From Rhodamnia argentea (Eukaryota; Streptophyta; Magnoliopsida; Myrtales; Myrtaceae): 64,000 nt of DNA. The position numbers and the translations under genes are program-made. Below are positions 10,687 through 21,679 of this stretch, one piece after another; within the stretch, counting starts at the first letter, position 1, and each line of letters starts with the position of its first letter. The stretch is taken from positions 37,123,826 to 37,187,825 of the forward strand of contig NC_063150.1 in NCBI RefSeq assembly GCF_020921035.1. Direction: 5' to 3'. The notes beneath the pieces are model-generated. The model did no database searches. It had not been told where the DNA came from and saw only the letters and a list, made by a program, of their open reading frames with translations.

Positions 10687-13181
10687 CCAAGTATGTTCAG
10701 CAATCTACTTTCTGTAAGACAGACAGAGAGTCTAAGGCTGATGAGAGGGTCCAGCCACTGGTTATCCCGTTAGTGGAAGTTCACAAGAAATTTAAAGCCC
10801 TGACCAATTCCTGCTTGGCCCATTTAATTTACATAATACCTACTCCCCATAAATATTTTCTATTACTATTTTATAATTTGAAAAAAAATATAAATAAATA
10901 GAAATAAAAAATGATATGAACTTTTACTTTTAAATCAATGAAATACTGATATTTCTACCTATGCTATTCAATTATTCAACTGACGAATTCGTCCATGTAG
11001 ATTGTATACATGGAGAATAATGACAAATAACTCTTGTCTGTACAATTTGCCAGAACATTTTTCTTGATTTCACTACATATAAAAGATATCCATGAGAAGC
11101 ATAAGCAGGTTATAAAGAACCTTTCCTTCTTCTTCTTCCCAGTAAATGCATACCTTGATTCAGGAATGCACTGTACTTCTGGTTGATGCGGAAGTCTATT
11201 ACCTCTGGCAGAGGCCTCTTCCTGACTAGACATGATATTCTTCTCTGCTTGAAAAGTAGAGGCTGATGGTGCACTCCCATTTACTTGTATGACAGATGGA
11301 TCAGAAGGTGCAGATTGATGCTGTTGAGGAAACTGTATTCCTAAGCTCTGAGTTTTCCACAAAAAAAGAAGGCAAATCTTGTGAAAAATATGGAAGTGCG
11401 TTAGTTAAACAGTTAAATAATCTATTTGATAAAACCTTATAGCTAACACTACCGATATCTTATCATCTATCAACAGTAAAGCACAACAAACACGCACTGT
11501 AGCCAGATCTCATCAGAGAAATTAGTAAGAGTAGCCACAGCAAAACAATACAAATAGGGAACAAGTAAAAGGACAAAGATGTACAATTAGAGAGAATCTA
11601 AAAAATGAAGTAAATATGAGCAGGAATAGGATGGACAAAGGGGAAATTAAGATAGTTCTAGTGAATGGAACCTGTAAGCGAGAATCAAAGAAATATAACT
11701 GAAAGTGTAAGAACTTTGACACAGGGTTGAACCTGCTCTTATTCTGACCTTTTTTAATTGGCCAACTAATCCAAGAGCTTGAGCATATAGAGAACAAAGA
11801 CAGTTCATATCTAATAATTGCAAACTAATGAACATCATAATGTTATACTATTGATTAATTTTGACGACAAAGTTATGGGTTGTATGTCCCATCTCTCCAT
11901 TAAAAATCTAAATAAGCAACTTGAGCGAGATGACTTTTGACACTAAAGCAACTTTAAACTGCAAGGTCTGGATGTTGTTGCCGCAATAGATTGTGCAAAT
12001 GACTAGTAGGATCTGAATTGGGACAAAGAGATAGCAAAATGCTACTTTTAACAATTCCCCAGAAAAGCAGACTTGTGAGCATCACTTGAGACATTTGAGC
12101 AAAACAGGTCTGTTTAAAGGTAAGGGGCATTCTGATTAAAAAAAAGGGTAAGGGGCCAGTGCCCCATGATGGTTCAGTTGATTTCATGTTTTAGATTATA
12201 GGTTCCATCGGCTACTACTTAGATGCTTCATATATTTCATCTAGTCTTTTGAAGGGGGTAAAAGTATGATCCATTATCATGTCAGACATGAGAGTTTTCT
12301 ATACACCTAATTCGGCAGTGAAATCAAAACCAAATGTCTGGCAGTCTTATTTCTAAAGAGTTCCAAGTTGGTCCAGATATGCATTGCGTATGATGAATTT
12401 GGAATGAAAGAGTCTAGGAGGCAAACAATGTTCAAGATCATACTTACCATCAAATCCTGATATGCAGAAAAATATCGAGGGAAATTCCCCGAAGCGCCAC
12501 CAAGGGAGGATTGTGTTGCATCTAGCAGATGAAATATCCTCTCTTGTATGGAGAAATCAGTCTGCAGCATACTTTTATGAAGTAAGTAATAACAGTGAAA
12601 AAGATATGACGAAGCGATGCAATTTTACTTGAGCATTGAGGTTCACACCTTTGTCTTCGCTATCTTTACAAGAATGGGAAGAATTCCTGATTCAATCACT
12701 TGCTTATGAATATACTCACCGACGTTGTTCATCAGCATCTCCAATAACTGCACAATTAGAAATGCGGTGAATCACCAACGTGCATCGAAAGAGATGCAGA
12801 GAGACTAGTGGTTACACATAATGAATCAAGTAAGGATCTTTCAAAACATATGTCCTTACCATAATTGCATACAGTTGCGAAGTTGGGGTTTTATCTCCCA
12901 ACCTTTTTTTAATTGCTTTAATGGCATCTTTCGCAGCCCTGAGTGGTTTGATGAGCAAAGTCATGTTAGTCAAATTAACAAGAAACATCTGACATTCTTA
13001 TTTACAAACAAAATACAATGTAGCATCTGACACTACATTGTATTATCGATGAGAAAAGCTAAACCACTCGGCAGATATACCTCTGATCACGCGCCACAAG
13101 TTCGCAGATCTGAATGTTCTTGGTCCAATCCATCTCGTTCAATTTATCGCTCGTTGCCGCGTTGACGAGCTCAGCTGCCAT
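4264..13181 (-). CDS. TOM1-like protein (VHS + GAT ESCRT adaptor) with duplicated exon cassette
   Basis: TOM1-like (TOL) proteins bind ubiquitinated cargo at the plasma membrane and endosomes and pass it to ESCRT. VHS exons: 13081-13181 (start [11 protein letters not shown], 34 aa), 12860-12938, 12649-12747, 12448-12561 (ends AYQDLM); all junctions are GT..AG and in phase. Two copies of the downstream exons follow. Copy 1: linker 11154-11347, A 10234-10318, B 9426-9511, C 8571-8729, truncated D 8272-8363. Copy 2: linker 8032-8210, A 7227-7311, B 6747-6832, C 4825-4983, D 4597-4264 with the stop. A+B+C form the GAT domain ([36 protein letters not shown]). Copy 1 D breaks off at AATTCA and runs into copy 2 intron. 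Phases allow exon 4 to copy 2 linker, C1 to D2, or C1 to A2. Which mRNA is made is unknown; a one-GAT product of about 420 aa is most plausible. Confidence 0.85.
8272..11347 (-). repeat. TOM1-like exon cassette copy 1 (linker, A, B, C, truncated D)
   Basis: Five exons collinear with the cassette at 4264-8210. Exon A differs from copy 2 at about 7 of 29 residues, exon B at 2 of 29, exon C at roughly one third, so the duplication is old and both copies kept open frames and GT/AG borders. The last exon loses similarity after AATTCA (8273). From there the sequence matches the intron just upstream of the copy-1 linker exon (shared CATAT.TTTCA.AAGAT and GCCTTCTTTT), which places the duplication breakpoint there. 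Confidence 0.8.
10648..10683. repeat. (AG)n microsatellite
   Basis: An uninterrupted AG dinucleotide tract of about 36 bases lies in the TOM1-like intron between the copy 1 linker exon and exon A. Confidence 0.95.
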
Positions 13182-15253
13182 TGTTGTCGATACTTGGGGT
13201 GCCAAAAGTGGGAGTTCGATGAGTATCTCCAACTTATTGGCCAGGCAGGGGATGCTCCAAGCAGATCAGATCAAAAGGAGAACGGAATGCTGCATCACCG
13301 AACGCATAACAACAACAACAACGATACTATCCGAGTCAGAGGAAAAATCAGACGAAGTAGCTGGACAAGAGTATTATGTAGACAAAATTGCAAAACACGC
13401 GAGAAGCGATCAGCATTTAGAAGAAATCACGAAAAAGAGGGGGCAATCCATCGAACGTGCAGAACTAGAAGAAGAGGAGTGAAAAGTTTGGCTTGGGATG
13501 TGCAACAAGAGAGATCTGATGCAAAAAGCAGAGCTCATACGATGCCAGTCGGTGAACTTTTCAGCAAGTGTCAAGGCGTTCACGCGGACACGACATGGAA
13601 TGGCAAGACAATTCTTTTACGCTCACAGTCAAGAGTCGCAAGGCCAGGGACGACGGCGGAGACCAGATGGTAACGACTTCCACGGGGAAGGCGACGGAGG
13701 AGTCAGATTCGAGCGGGGTCGCGCTTCAGTGATTAAAATGAAGACCACCGGGCTTAACGAAGCAGCTCCTTTCTTGACATTCTTTGATTAAATACAACCG
13801 ACCGAACAAAAGAGATCCCAAATTACTTCTCGGACACGGCAACAGCCGAGCAGCGAGCTCTTTGTCGGCTGTGAAAGTTGGCGCCCTCACAGCCCACGTG
13901 GCGCCCCCCTCCTTTTCTGAAAGGAGCAGCCAAAACACTCCATGACTTCCGTCGAATGGATTAAATAGGGTGACGAATGATACATCACGACGATTTAACT
14001 CTCTGTTTTCGCGAGTGATTTCCAACCTATTTCTATTTCTCGATCGAATTCCCAAACGGAGAAATACATTTAATAACAACTCAAAATTTTGATTCTCAAA
14101 ATAGAAATTCGTTCGATGGCACCATAAAATTCTTACGGCTGCCGATAGATAGGCGGACAATGACCGACGATAGGAATGTGAGAAAGCGAGACGCAAGAGA
14201 GAGAGATCACATGTACATATAAGAAAAATTTTTATTTTAATTTTTATTTTGAAAATGAAAAAGTAAAAAATTTATACTTCTCAAATAAAAAAATAAAATT
14301 ATTTTACCAAACGAATCTCTATTCTCTAGGACAGAAAAAGAGAATGATTATTATTCACACCCTTAATAAGAATGATTATTATTCGCACCCTTAACGAGCC
14401 CAACTCGAGCATCTGATTATCTTATTCATCTCACTTGCTTTTTTTTTCCTTTTTTTTTTTTTTTTGGCTATTGATGTTTAGTCTATCCATAAATGGAAAA
14501 CAATATATTTTGTTCCGTCGTCCCAATAGTATGCCGTCAAAAGGAAGCCAATGGACAATTTTATCGCAATCTTGATCTCGCTTTCCCTAGATGATTTGGG
14601 CAATCAATCGAGCGTAGGGCAATGACAACTTCGCATCGCCTTGCCAAACACAGCCTAAGCCTGCAACACGAAGTTGGCTGTTAAGATGCACCTCAGAAAT
14701 TGCTTATGGAACTCCCATCTTTCGGGGCTTTGAAGGCATCTCAGACCTCAAATTGTCAAGAAGAGGAGAACCATTACAACAGCCATCGCTAGAGCAATAA
14801 AAGCTACTGATACAAGATACAGCTCTATCGGAGGACCCCTCCCACAGTGGGGAAGATGAGCACTAGGCATGTAGATTACAGTAACTGAAATCAACACTGC
14901 ACAAGAGACTGCTCATCTCTCATCAAGCAGATACTACTCCATTTACCTAAGATCTAACATTGCCATCGACATCACAATCCACTCAGTCCCCAAGAACAGA
15001 AGGAAGAGTGACTGAGGCGCGGGCTTCCCATCACTCTCATGACAAAACTTCGCAGCACCCAAATAGCAGAGATATTGCACGACCAATCTCTTGCAACACA
15101 AAACCCCTAACTCTATTTGTCAGATCAGAAGTATAAAAAAAGGACAAAAATCTCATGTCTAAAGCACTAATAAAGATCAAATAGCAACACTAGGTTCCGA
15201 TAAACCTACTATCAACAGCCACTAGTCGCTTATGCAAGCAACCGAAGAGCCCA
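13182..15253. other. Intergenic region between TOM1-like and GIF genes
   Basis: The TOM1-like promoter and 5'UTR should lie in 13182-13900; open frames there are GC-biased but match nothing recognised. An AT-rich patch at 14215-14400 ends in a tandem duplication of a 28-base unit (AGAATGATTATTATTC...CACCCTTAA) at 14340-14394 and looks like transposon-end debris. 14640-15253 is probably the 3' flank and UTR of the GIF gene. No RNA gene is recognised. Confidence 0.5.
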
Positions 15254-17785
15254 TCACTTTGCCTCCTCAGAACCCTTCATGAGTGATGATTCTCCATCGC
15301 CACCCTGATGCCCAGCTGCTGAGTTGCCCTGACCACCAGCACCAGTTGTCCCAGTCTCAGAAGCATCTTGCTTGCTTCCTCCACGGGCGTCACTTGGACC
15401 TGCTGATGGATGCGGTCCTCCAGCACTCGCACCTCCCAAAGTAGTCTCCATGTTCATGGGATGAAGGCCATTGCTGGGCCCCACCGGTCTCATGCCCATT
15501 TGACCCTGGATGGCCTGCTGATGCTGCTGGTGTAACTGCTGCTGCGGGTCTTGCAACTGATGGGGGCTAGTGAACTGCAATGGCACCTTCGAAGGGAAAA
15601 GACCTGGCTGCTGAGCCATAGCAGCAGCAGCAGCAGCCGCCTGAGGATGTTGCATGAAATATCCACCTTGTTGCATCACTGGATGAGGAGCCATCTGTAA
15701 ATGCCATTCAGTAAGATATAAGCACGGAAAAGATAATCATCAATTGGAAAGCAAAATGACAAGATAAATAACTACCTGGGGAGGCATTGGTGGTGCCTGT
15801 GGCTGGGCATCAGCGATTGCGGCTAAATACATCAAATTCTTTTGCAGCTGAGCCTGGTACCTGAATCGTCAAGCTACATTGAGTCCACAGATGATGCCCA
15901 AGAATACGAAGGCTAGCATACAGGCACATGCATATACCCATCCAACCAAAGCACACTTACAGAATGAATCCTGATTGGCCAGCCGTACAAACAACTCGAT
16001 GTACTACCTATCAAACAAGCCGAGACAGAAGAAAAGCCCACACATTCACATGCATATGTTGATCCTGAGCCACCTACCTAACCACATGCATATGTGTGTG
16101 CGCACGACCTAGACCTTTTCCCCTCTGTCCTTTTTTTTTTTTGAAACCAACTCCCCCCTTCCATACACGAGAGAGAGAGAGAGAGAGAGACTTACTGGGC
16201 ACACTCAGCGAGTTTGCCAAGATTTTGATTGTCCAATATAGCTAGAATCAACTTCTTGTTGTCATCAAGATACTACAATTATGCACAAGACAAACATAAG
16301 ATGATCTAGAAAGTCAGTAGATAGATCATGATATCAACAGTACTAAAAAAATGCTAAACTAGGAACTCAGATTCTGATCAAGTCACCATGTAATACTATC
16401 TGTCTAAGTTAAATGAGGTCTACTAGCCATTACCTGGTATAAATATGCACGGATAATAGCTAATTCTCCATCTCATCTTATATTACCTCTGCATCGGACG
16501 TAATTAAGTCCCTATACCATCTAATAAACTTGTACCATGACACGAAGAGTTTGCCATATGGTATACCTATTAATTATGTACATTGCAAATATAGTATAGC
16601 TATTAGTCATGCTACTAATTCTATTAACTCTCCCTCACACATGCAAAACAGAAAGACAGAAGGGAAGAAAAATGATGAAGAATCATTATACCAAACATAG
16701 CTGACACCACATACAGGACATATAAATGCAACGAGCGACGAAACTTCAGCTACTAATCACTGTAGAGTTCTATTTTGAAATCACACATTACAACTTACCA
16801 CAATACCGATCATAAGTATTAAATATCAGCATTTTGGCGGACAATGTTAACTGAAAAACCCCTGCACAACACTTAGTTGCACAAGCTTTGCCTTCCATTT
16901 GCTATGATACAGTTAAATCTTCATGCATACTTCATGTCTCTGATCTATATTTAGAAAACTATGATATGCAAATATCATTGTTCACATACGACATATAGAT
17001 TGGCAGACATAGGAAGTCAGGACTCGTGCATCCACTTCTCTCTTTAGAAAAACGAAGATCTGTGGTTAGCACTAGACCAATTGCTCAATGTCCCGCCATC
17101 AGTTTCCTACAAAGAAAGGAGACAATCTAGTGACTGGTGATCTGGCGATAGATCCTAGAATACTAAGAGGTGCGGTATATAAAGAACCTAGTACAAATCG
17201 CATCGAGTGATGAAGCTAGAATTTAGGTTGGCTTGGGATGGGAAGCCAGGGAGGAATGGGAAAAGGTAAAATTTCCGTGATAGTCATTTTTAATTGTCCT
17301 TAAGAGTCCCACGAATTGATCCCAGTGTTAACTAGCCTCACATGAAGAGACGGAATCTGGTCATTCTACGCACGTCTGAGCTATTCGTCTTGCATTTAAT
17401 GCTCTGAGACTTCGAAAACCGAAAACATATGTAAGAATCCAATCCACTAACCTCATAAGGGTTCGTTTGCAAGTTTCGGCCCTAGGGAGTTACTTTGAGG
17501 TTTCCCAAAGTGCTGATTGTTCAAGCTTACATCAATTACATCTCGAGCTAAACTAACATGGACATTCAAAGAGGGTTACTGCACGTAAGATTGCGAGCAC
17601 AAGCGAAGAAGAGAGAGAGAGACAAGCAGGAACAGACGGCAGTCCATTCTTCCCCAGCAACAACAAGGAGGGGGTTCGATTGGGGAAGAGGAGAGCAAGA
17701 AGGATACCTTTTGAATCTGCTCGGTGGTGATGTTGGTGGGTGGGAATGAAGGCAAGACGGGGATCATCTGCGGAGGCTGCTGCAT
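15254..17785 (-). CDS. GRF-interacting factor (GIF, SSXT-family coactivator)
   Basis: GIF proteins are nuclear coactivators that bind GROWTH-REGULATING FACTORs through an N-terminal SNH domain, recruit SWI/SNF, and promote cell proliferation in leaves and flowers. Exons: 17708-17785 (26 aa, starts MQQPPQMIPV), 16196-16272 (YLDDNKKLILAIL), 15776-15860 (YQAQLQKNLMYLAAIADAQP), 15254-15694 (146 aa, stop TGA at 15254-15256). All junctions are GT..AG and phases agree (0, 2, 0), giving about 226 aa. The SNH domain spans residues 18-72. The rest is the expected QG-rich tail, with poly-Ala, QQ repeats and a Gly/Ser-rich end (TTGAGGQGNSAAGHQGGDGE). It is closer to GIF2/GIF3 than to AN3/GIF1 by its N-terminus. 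No defect is seen. Confidence 0.95.
16169..16190. repeat. (GA)n microsatellite beside a GIF splice donor
   Basis: A GA tract (CT on the transcribed strand) begins right after the GTAAGT donor of GIF exon 2. Its length may vary between alleles within 6-30 bases of a 5' splice site. Confidence 0.9.
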
Positions 17786-18192
17786 CTTCTTCGGTCGCTC
17801 CACTCCCAAATGCGCATCAATCGATCAAATCCTGCAAACCCTAGCGACTACCTCAGCTAGTCCGAACTCGAACAAAGACACGGAAATCGATGGGGGAAAG
17901 GAGATTGAATTGAGAATAGAGGAGGAGGAGGAGGAGGAGGCGGCTTCTGCTCCTGATTTTCTCCCGACTTTATTGTTTGTTTACTTTGTTTCGAATGTTG
18001 TTATTTGGATTTTGGACCGACTCACCATTGACGACACCACCAAAAAAAACTCTTCAAAACCGGAGAAGAGAAAGGGAAGACAAACGAGCCAGACCGTGGA
18101 ACCCCTATTTTTCCCCCTTTTCACATTGCGAATTTTACGATTATTTATTTATTTATAAAAAAAATTGATTTTTATTTTATCATGAACTCAAA
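17786..18192 (-). promoter_or_regulatory. Likely GIF 5'UTR and promoter
   Basis: This is the sequence immediately upstream of the GIF start codon on the minus strand. It holds a GAG trinucleotide run at 17921-17940 (CTC-rich on the transcript strand), typical of plant 5'UTRs. No core promoter motif can be assigned with confidence. It ends where a foldback repeat begins. Confidence 0.4.
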
Positions 18193-18574
18193 AATAAATG
18201 CACCCTGGCTACTTTTGAATTTTGATACAGTTTTGATCAAATCAAACCCAAAGCTTGTTTGATAATGAATGGTCCCCTCTCCCCGTCTCCAGCCTCCTCA
18301 CCTAAGATTCGGCCTTCGGCCCCTCGTCCAACATTTGGGCTTCGCAGGCCCAGTTAAGATGCTTTCATATTATGTCGTTCCATAAGAGACATGGATTGTA
18401 TTCCTTAAAAAAAAAATTCCAAATTTTAGGTCCAATCCCAATTTTATCCCAAACTTTTTTTTTATCCAAAAAAAAAAAATACTCTAAACTTTAGGTCTAG
18501 TCTGGAAACCCAAGCTTGTATTTGATTTGATCAAAACTGTATCAAAATTCAAAATTAGCAAGGGTGCATTTATT
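18193..18574. repeat. Foldback (inverted-repeat) element
   Basis: Two arms of about 64-66 bases face each other: 18193-18258 and 18511-18574. They share AAATGCACCCT, TTTTGAATTTTGATACAG and TTTTGATCAAATCAAA in inverted order with only a few mismatches. About 250 bases of unrelated sequence separate them. There is no coding potential; it is consistent with a MITE-like or foldback transposon. No target duplication was identified. Confidence 0.75.
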
Positions 18575-18879
18575 ACGAGGAAAATTTTCATGATAAAAGA
18601 AAATAAAAATTATTTTAAAAAAATAGGTTAATTTTTCTTTGTTTGGTGATATGTAATCGAAAATATTTTATGGTATTTGGATTTTATTTGGAAAACGACA
18701 ATCACCTTGCTCGGCCCTTGAACGCGCTCGTGAGTTGGCTCTCCTAGCTCAGCCATGACTCGTCTCCCCACTCAGCCCAATGCCTTCAACCCCCGCCCAG
18801 CGAAAACCTACCTTTGGCCAACGCCCCCGCAACCGACATCCCCTCACCTCCTGGTGTTGCTCCGAAACCCTAGTGGCCT

Positions 18880-19265
18880 CCTAGATTCGATCGAAACCCC
18901 TCTTTAACAGCAAGAGCTCCAAGCCCAAGAAGCCTCGCGAGTCCTTCTCGAAGCATGGTGTTGTGAGCTGCATCTCGACTCTCCTCAGAGCTCCAAGTCG
19001 GGATTCAACATTGTTGGTCGGATCGATCCCCAGCGGATCTTGTTGCTTGACTGAGCCTCTCCGATTGACTCCGATTCCGTCCATAATGCTGATTCGGCTC
19101 CTAAGTTGTCCGCAGATGTGGCCAAGTAGCTGCGATCCGATGATTGCAGCTTCCGCGTCCAATCGGAGAGGTTCTCGATGACGAAGCTGCAAGCAGAGAA
19201 CTTTCGAGCGGCCTTCGAGAAGCTACAGGCTGCACACGACTGTCGTCGTCCAGATTGAGTTCCAG
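18880..19265 (+). pseudogene. Gene-like fragment, GC-rich, inside repeat DNA
   Basis: A GC-richer island flanked by AT-rich sequence. On the plus strand a stretch reads SAPKLSADVAK, a stop, then SFRVQSERFSMTKLQAENF and FEKLQAAH, which looks like real but broken protein sequence of the helical type. The family was not recognised. It has a stop in frame and no start, so it is a fragment, perhaps captured by a transposon. The flanks contain GGAAAATT at both ends (about 18579 and 19401). Confidence 0.35.
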
Positions 19266-19416
19266 AGAGGAGAGAGGGAAGCAATTTTAGAAAGTGTCTT
19301 AGGAATTCACTTTTCTAATTTTACGCATGAATATTTTTGTTGACCGAAAATCATTTTCAGTTGAATAGTCATTTTCGGCGAACCAAACAAGCGAACGTCC
19401 GGAAAATTAATTATGG

Positions 19417-20274
19417 GGCTAAAGTACGGCGCACAAGTTCATTTTAGTGTCAAAACTTTCAAAACGATAACTTTAATGCCAAGCTTTTTGAAAAACGTTC
19501 ACTTTGGTGCCAAGTCCGATTTGAAGTATATGTGGTTCGTCGAAAAGCCTACGTGGATTTTTTACATAAAAAACTTAGGACGACGTGGCTCGCCAAAAGC
19601 CAACTCAGCAATTTGAAGATAAAACGATGTCATTCAAGCTCAATTCGCCCAAACATAAACCATAAATCCTCAATTGAACCCCAAATTAAAAACCCTAACC
19701 GGTTGAACTGTAATTGACTCTCTTTGGCCCCAAAAATTAACAACCCTAGTTCAAAATTTTCCCATGACAATCCTAATTTTGTCCTATGAATCCTAAGTTT
19801 GCTATCGGAGCCCTAATTCCCTCGGATGTTGAGACCGAAGAGATATATCCCTCCTCGGGAAGCATCGATGATGGCCGACCAGCGACAAACGACGGTGAGC
19901 AAGCGACGGCGGCGACTAACCATAATCGATCGAGCGGCTGAGGAGAGCAAATCGAGTGACAAAGTCTTCACACGAGAGAGGACCCACCGATGAACGAAGA
20001 GAGAGGACCCGACGACGTCGTTTATGTTTTGTGAATGTATATAAAACAAACGACGTCGTTTTTTCCTGTCTTCCCATGTACAAACCACGTCGGATGTCCA
20101 CCGTGGCAGCCGCTCTATAAAATTTTGCCACATAAGATAAGATTTCATTTGGCCGGATCGGCACTTAAATGATCGATTTTCTCCGAGCTTGGTACTAAAG
20201 TGATTGTTTTGAAAATTTTGACACTAAAGTGAGCGCCGTACATAAACTTTGACACTTTACAATGTACTTTAGCC
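19417..20274. mobile_element. Non-autonomous Mutator-like element, 858 bp
   Basis: Both ends read GGCTAAAGTAC inward. The inverted ends extend over 100 bases with internal CACTTTAGTGTCAAAA-type repeats (for example CATTTTAGTGTCAAAAC near 19440 and its inverse near 20218-20234). The flanks show a 9-bp target duplication with one mismatch: TAATTATGG at 19408-19416 and TAATTTTGG at 20275-20283. The interior has no intact gene. Size, long TIR and 9-bp duplication fit a MULE derivative. Confidence 0.8.
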
Positions 20275-20283
20275 TAATTTTGG

Positions 20284-21679
20284 AGAAACACCATCACCCA
20301 CATAAATACGCCTTAAAATTGTCAACGTGGACTTTAACCAGAAGTTGCAGATCTATAATAATGTGGTCGCGAGCTTTAATGAGGATAGGTTAGGTCGTAA
20401 GATATTAACACAATCGATGGGGCCATCTCAGGACTCTCCATTTTTCTTTTTATCGTGTGTGTGTGGTTTTCAGCCGAACTGCGTTTAGCTCCTTTTTAAG
20501 GCAAAGGTGGATGGGCATCGTACACGTAGTCAATGCAATGCGTCATGCATGTCCATCATTTTATGCCAGTGCCGTGGCGGGAGCGTTTGCCACATGAACT
20601 CCCATGAGATTGTGCCCCAGAAATAATCGGTTAGTGAAAAGATGTTCTTTAAATCATGCATTTTACACAAAAACCAACTTAGCCTTAACCTCTATTTATT
20701 TTGGTATAATTAATGAATTTGAAGATTTGGCCTATCTAATTAACTCGACAAACGTTACATTTTTAATTGATGGTCTCTTTCTTTAGCATAGGCACACAAA
20801 AGTATATTAAAGATGAAAAACCGACATACACATACCCACACACATGAGAAAAAAGGCTCTACAAAGGAAAAAAGAGATTGGCATATGAAGCGATGTGACG
20901 AGCTCGTCGACTTGTGGCGTACGGCATCGCGATCCGTTCGGACGTGGCGAACCGGATTCTAGAGAAGGCGAGGGTCGCATTCCATGTCCGAAGGATGGAA
21001 AAACACAAGCTCGGGTTCAATGTGAAATAAGACTATCATGGCGAACTGTTCCTTTTCTTCTTTCTTTCTTCTGATTCTTGTAATTTTCAGAGGAAGGGCA
21101 TGGAGATTGTGGGTGGCACTGTCGTGTTGTGTCTGGGGTTGCAAAAGAGGAAGCGGAATGGGGAACCACGTCACTTTGGAGGGGGCATGAAGATTGTGTG
21201 TGAGGTCGGGGCAGGCAAAGATTCATGTCATAGCTTGTTTGCGGGGGGCGAGTCGAGGGAGGGAGGTTGGTAGCGCTAAGCAGCGATGGAGACGAGTCCA
21301 CGTCACGCTCTTGCCCACTCCTCTCCTCATACCTGTCCTCCACTTCATCAAATTTCAATTTCTAAGTCGTAACAACCAAGTCCGTAACACCCCCTCCCTT
21401 TTCCTTCCTTCCTTTCCTTCCCTCCGCCACTATAAAACTCACATGTTAATGAAACTCCTCTTTCCCTTCTCAAAGTGGGTAACGTACCCCCTCCGCATTT
21501 CCGCCCTCATCCACCAGGTTTTAACTCTTATCACTTCTCCCCCGTGAATCCCTCCCCGCCCTTCTTCCCAACTTCCATATATATACAATATATAATATAT
21601 ATAGAGAGAGAGATAGAGAGGTGGAGAAGCCAGCCAGCCCCCTGTCTTCGTGTTCGTGTTTTTGTCTTTTGACGGTTTC
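20284..21679 (+). promoter_or_regulatory. Flavonol synthase upstream region
   Basis: No gene is recognised. Two candidate TATA boxes precede the flavonol synthase start: TATAAAA at 21431-21437 and a TA-rich stretch at 21578-21603. The second is followed by GAGAGAGAGA (21603-21620), typical of a 5'UTR. ACGT-core motifs (CCACGTCAC) lie near 21166 and 21297; ACGT elements next to MYB sites are known in light-responsive FLS promoters. Long frames on the opposite strand are GC shadows. Confidence 0.45.

Noticed and set aside
13114..13791. Plus-strand frames upstream of and over TOM1-like exon 1
   Set aside because: No domain, basic low-complexity composition, and partly antisense to the VHS exon.
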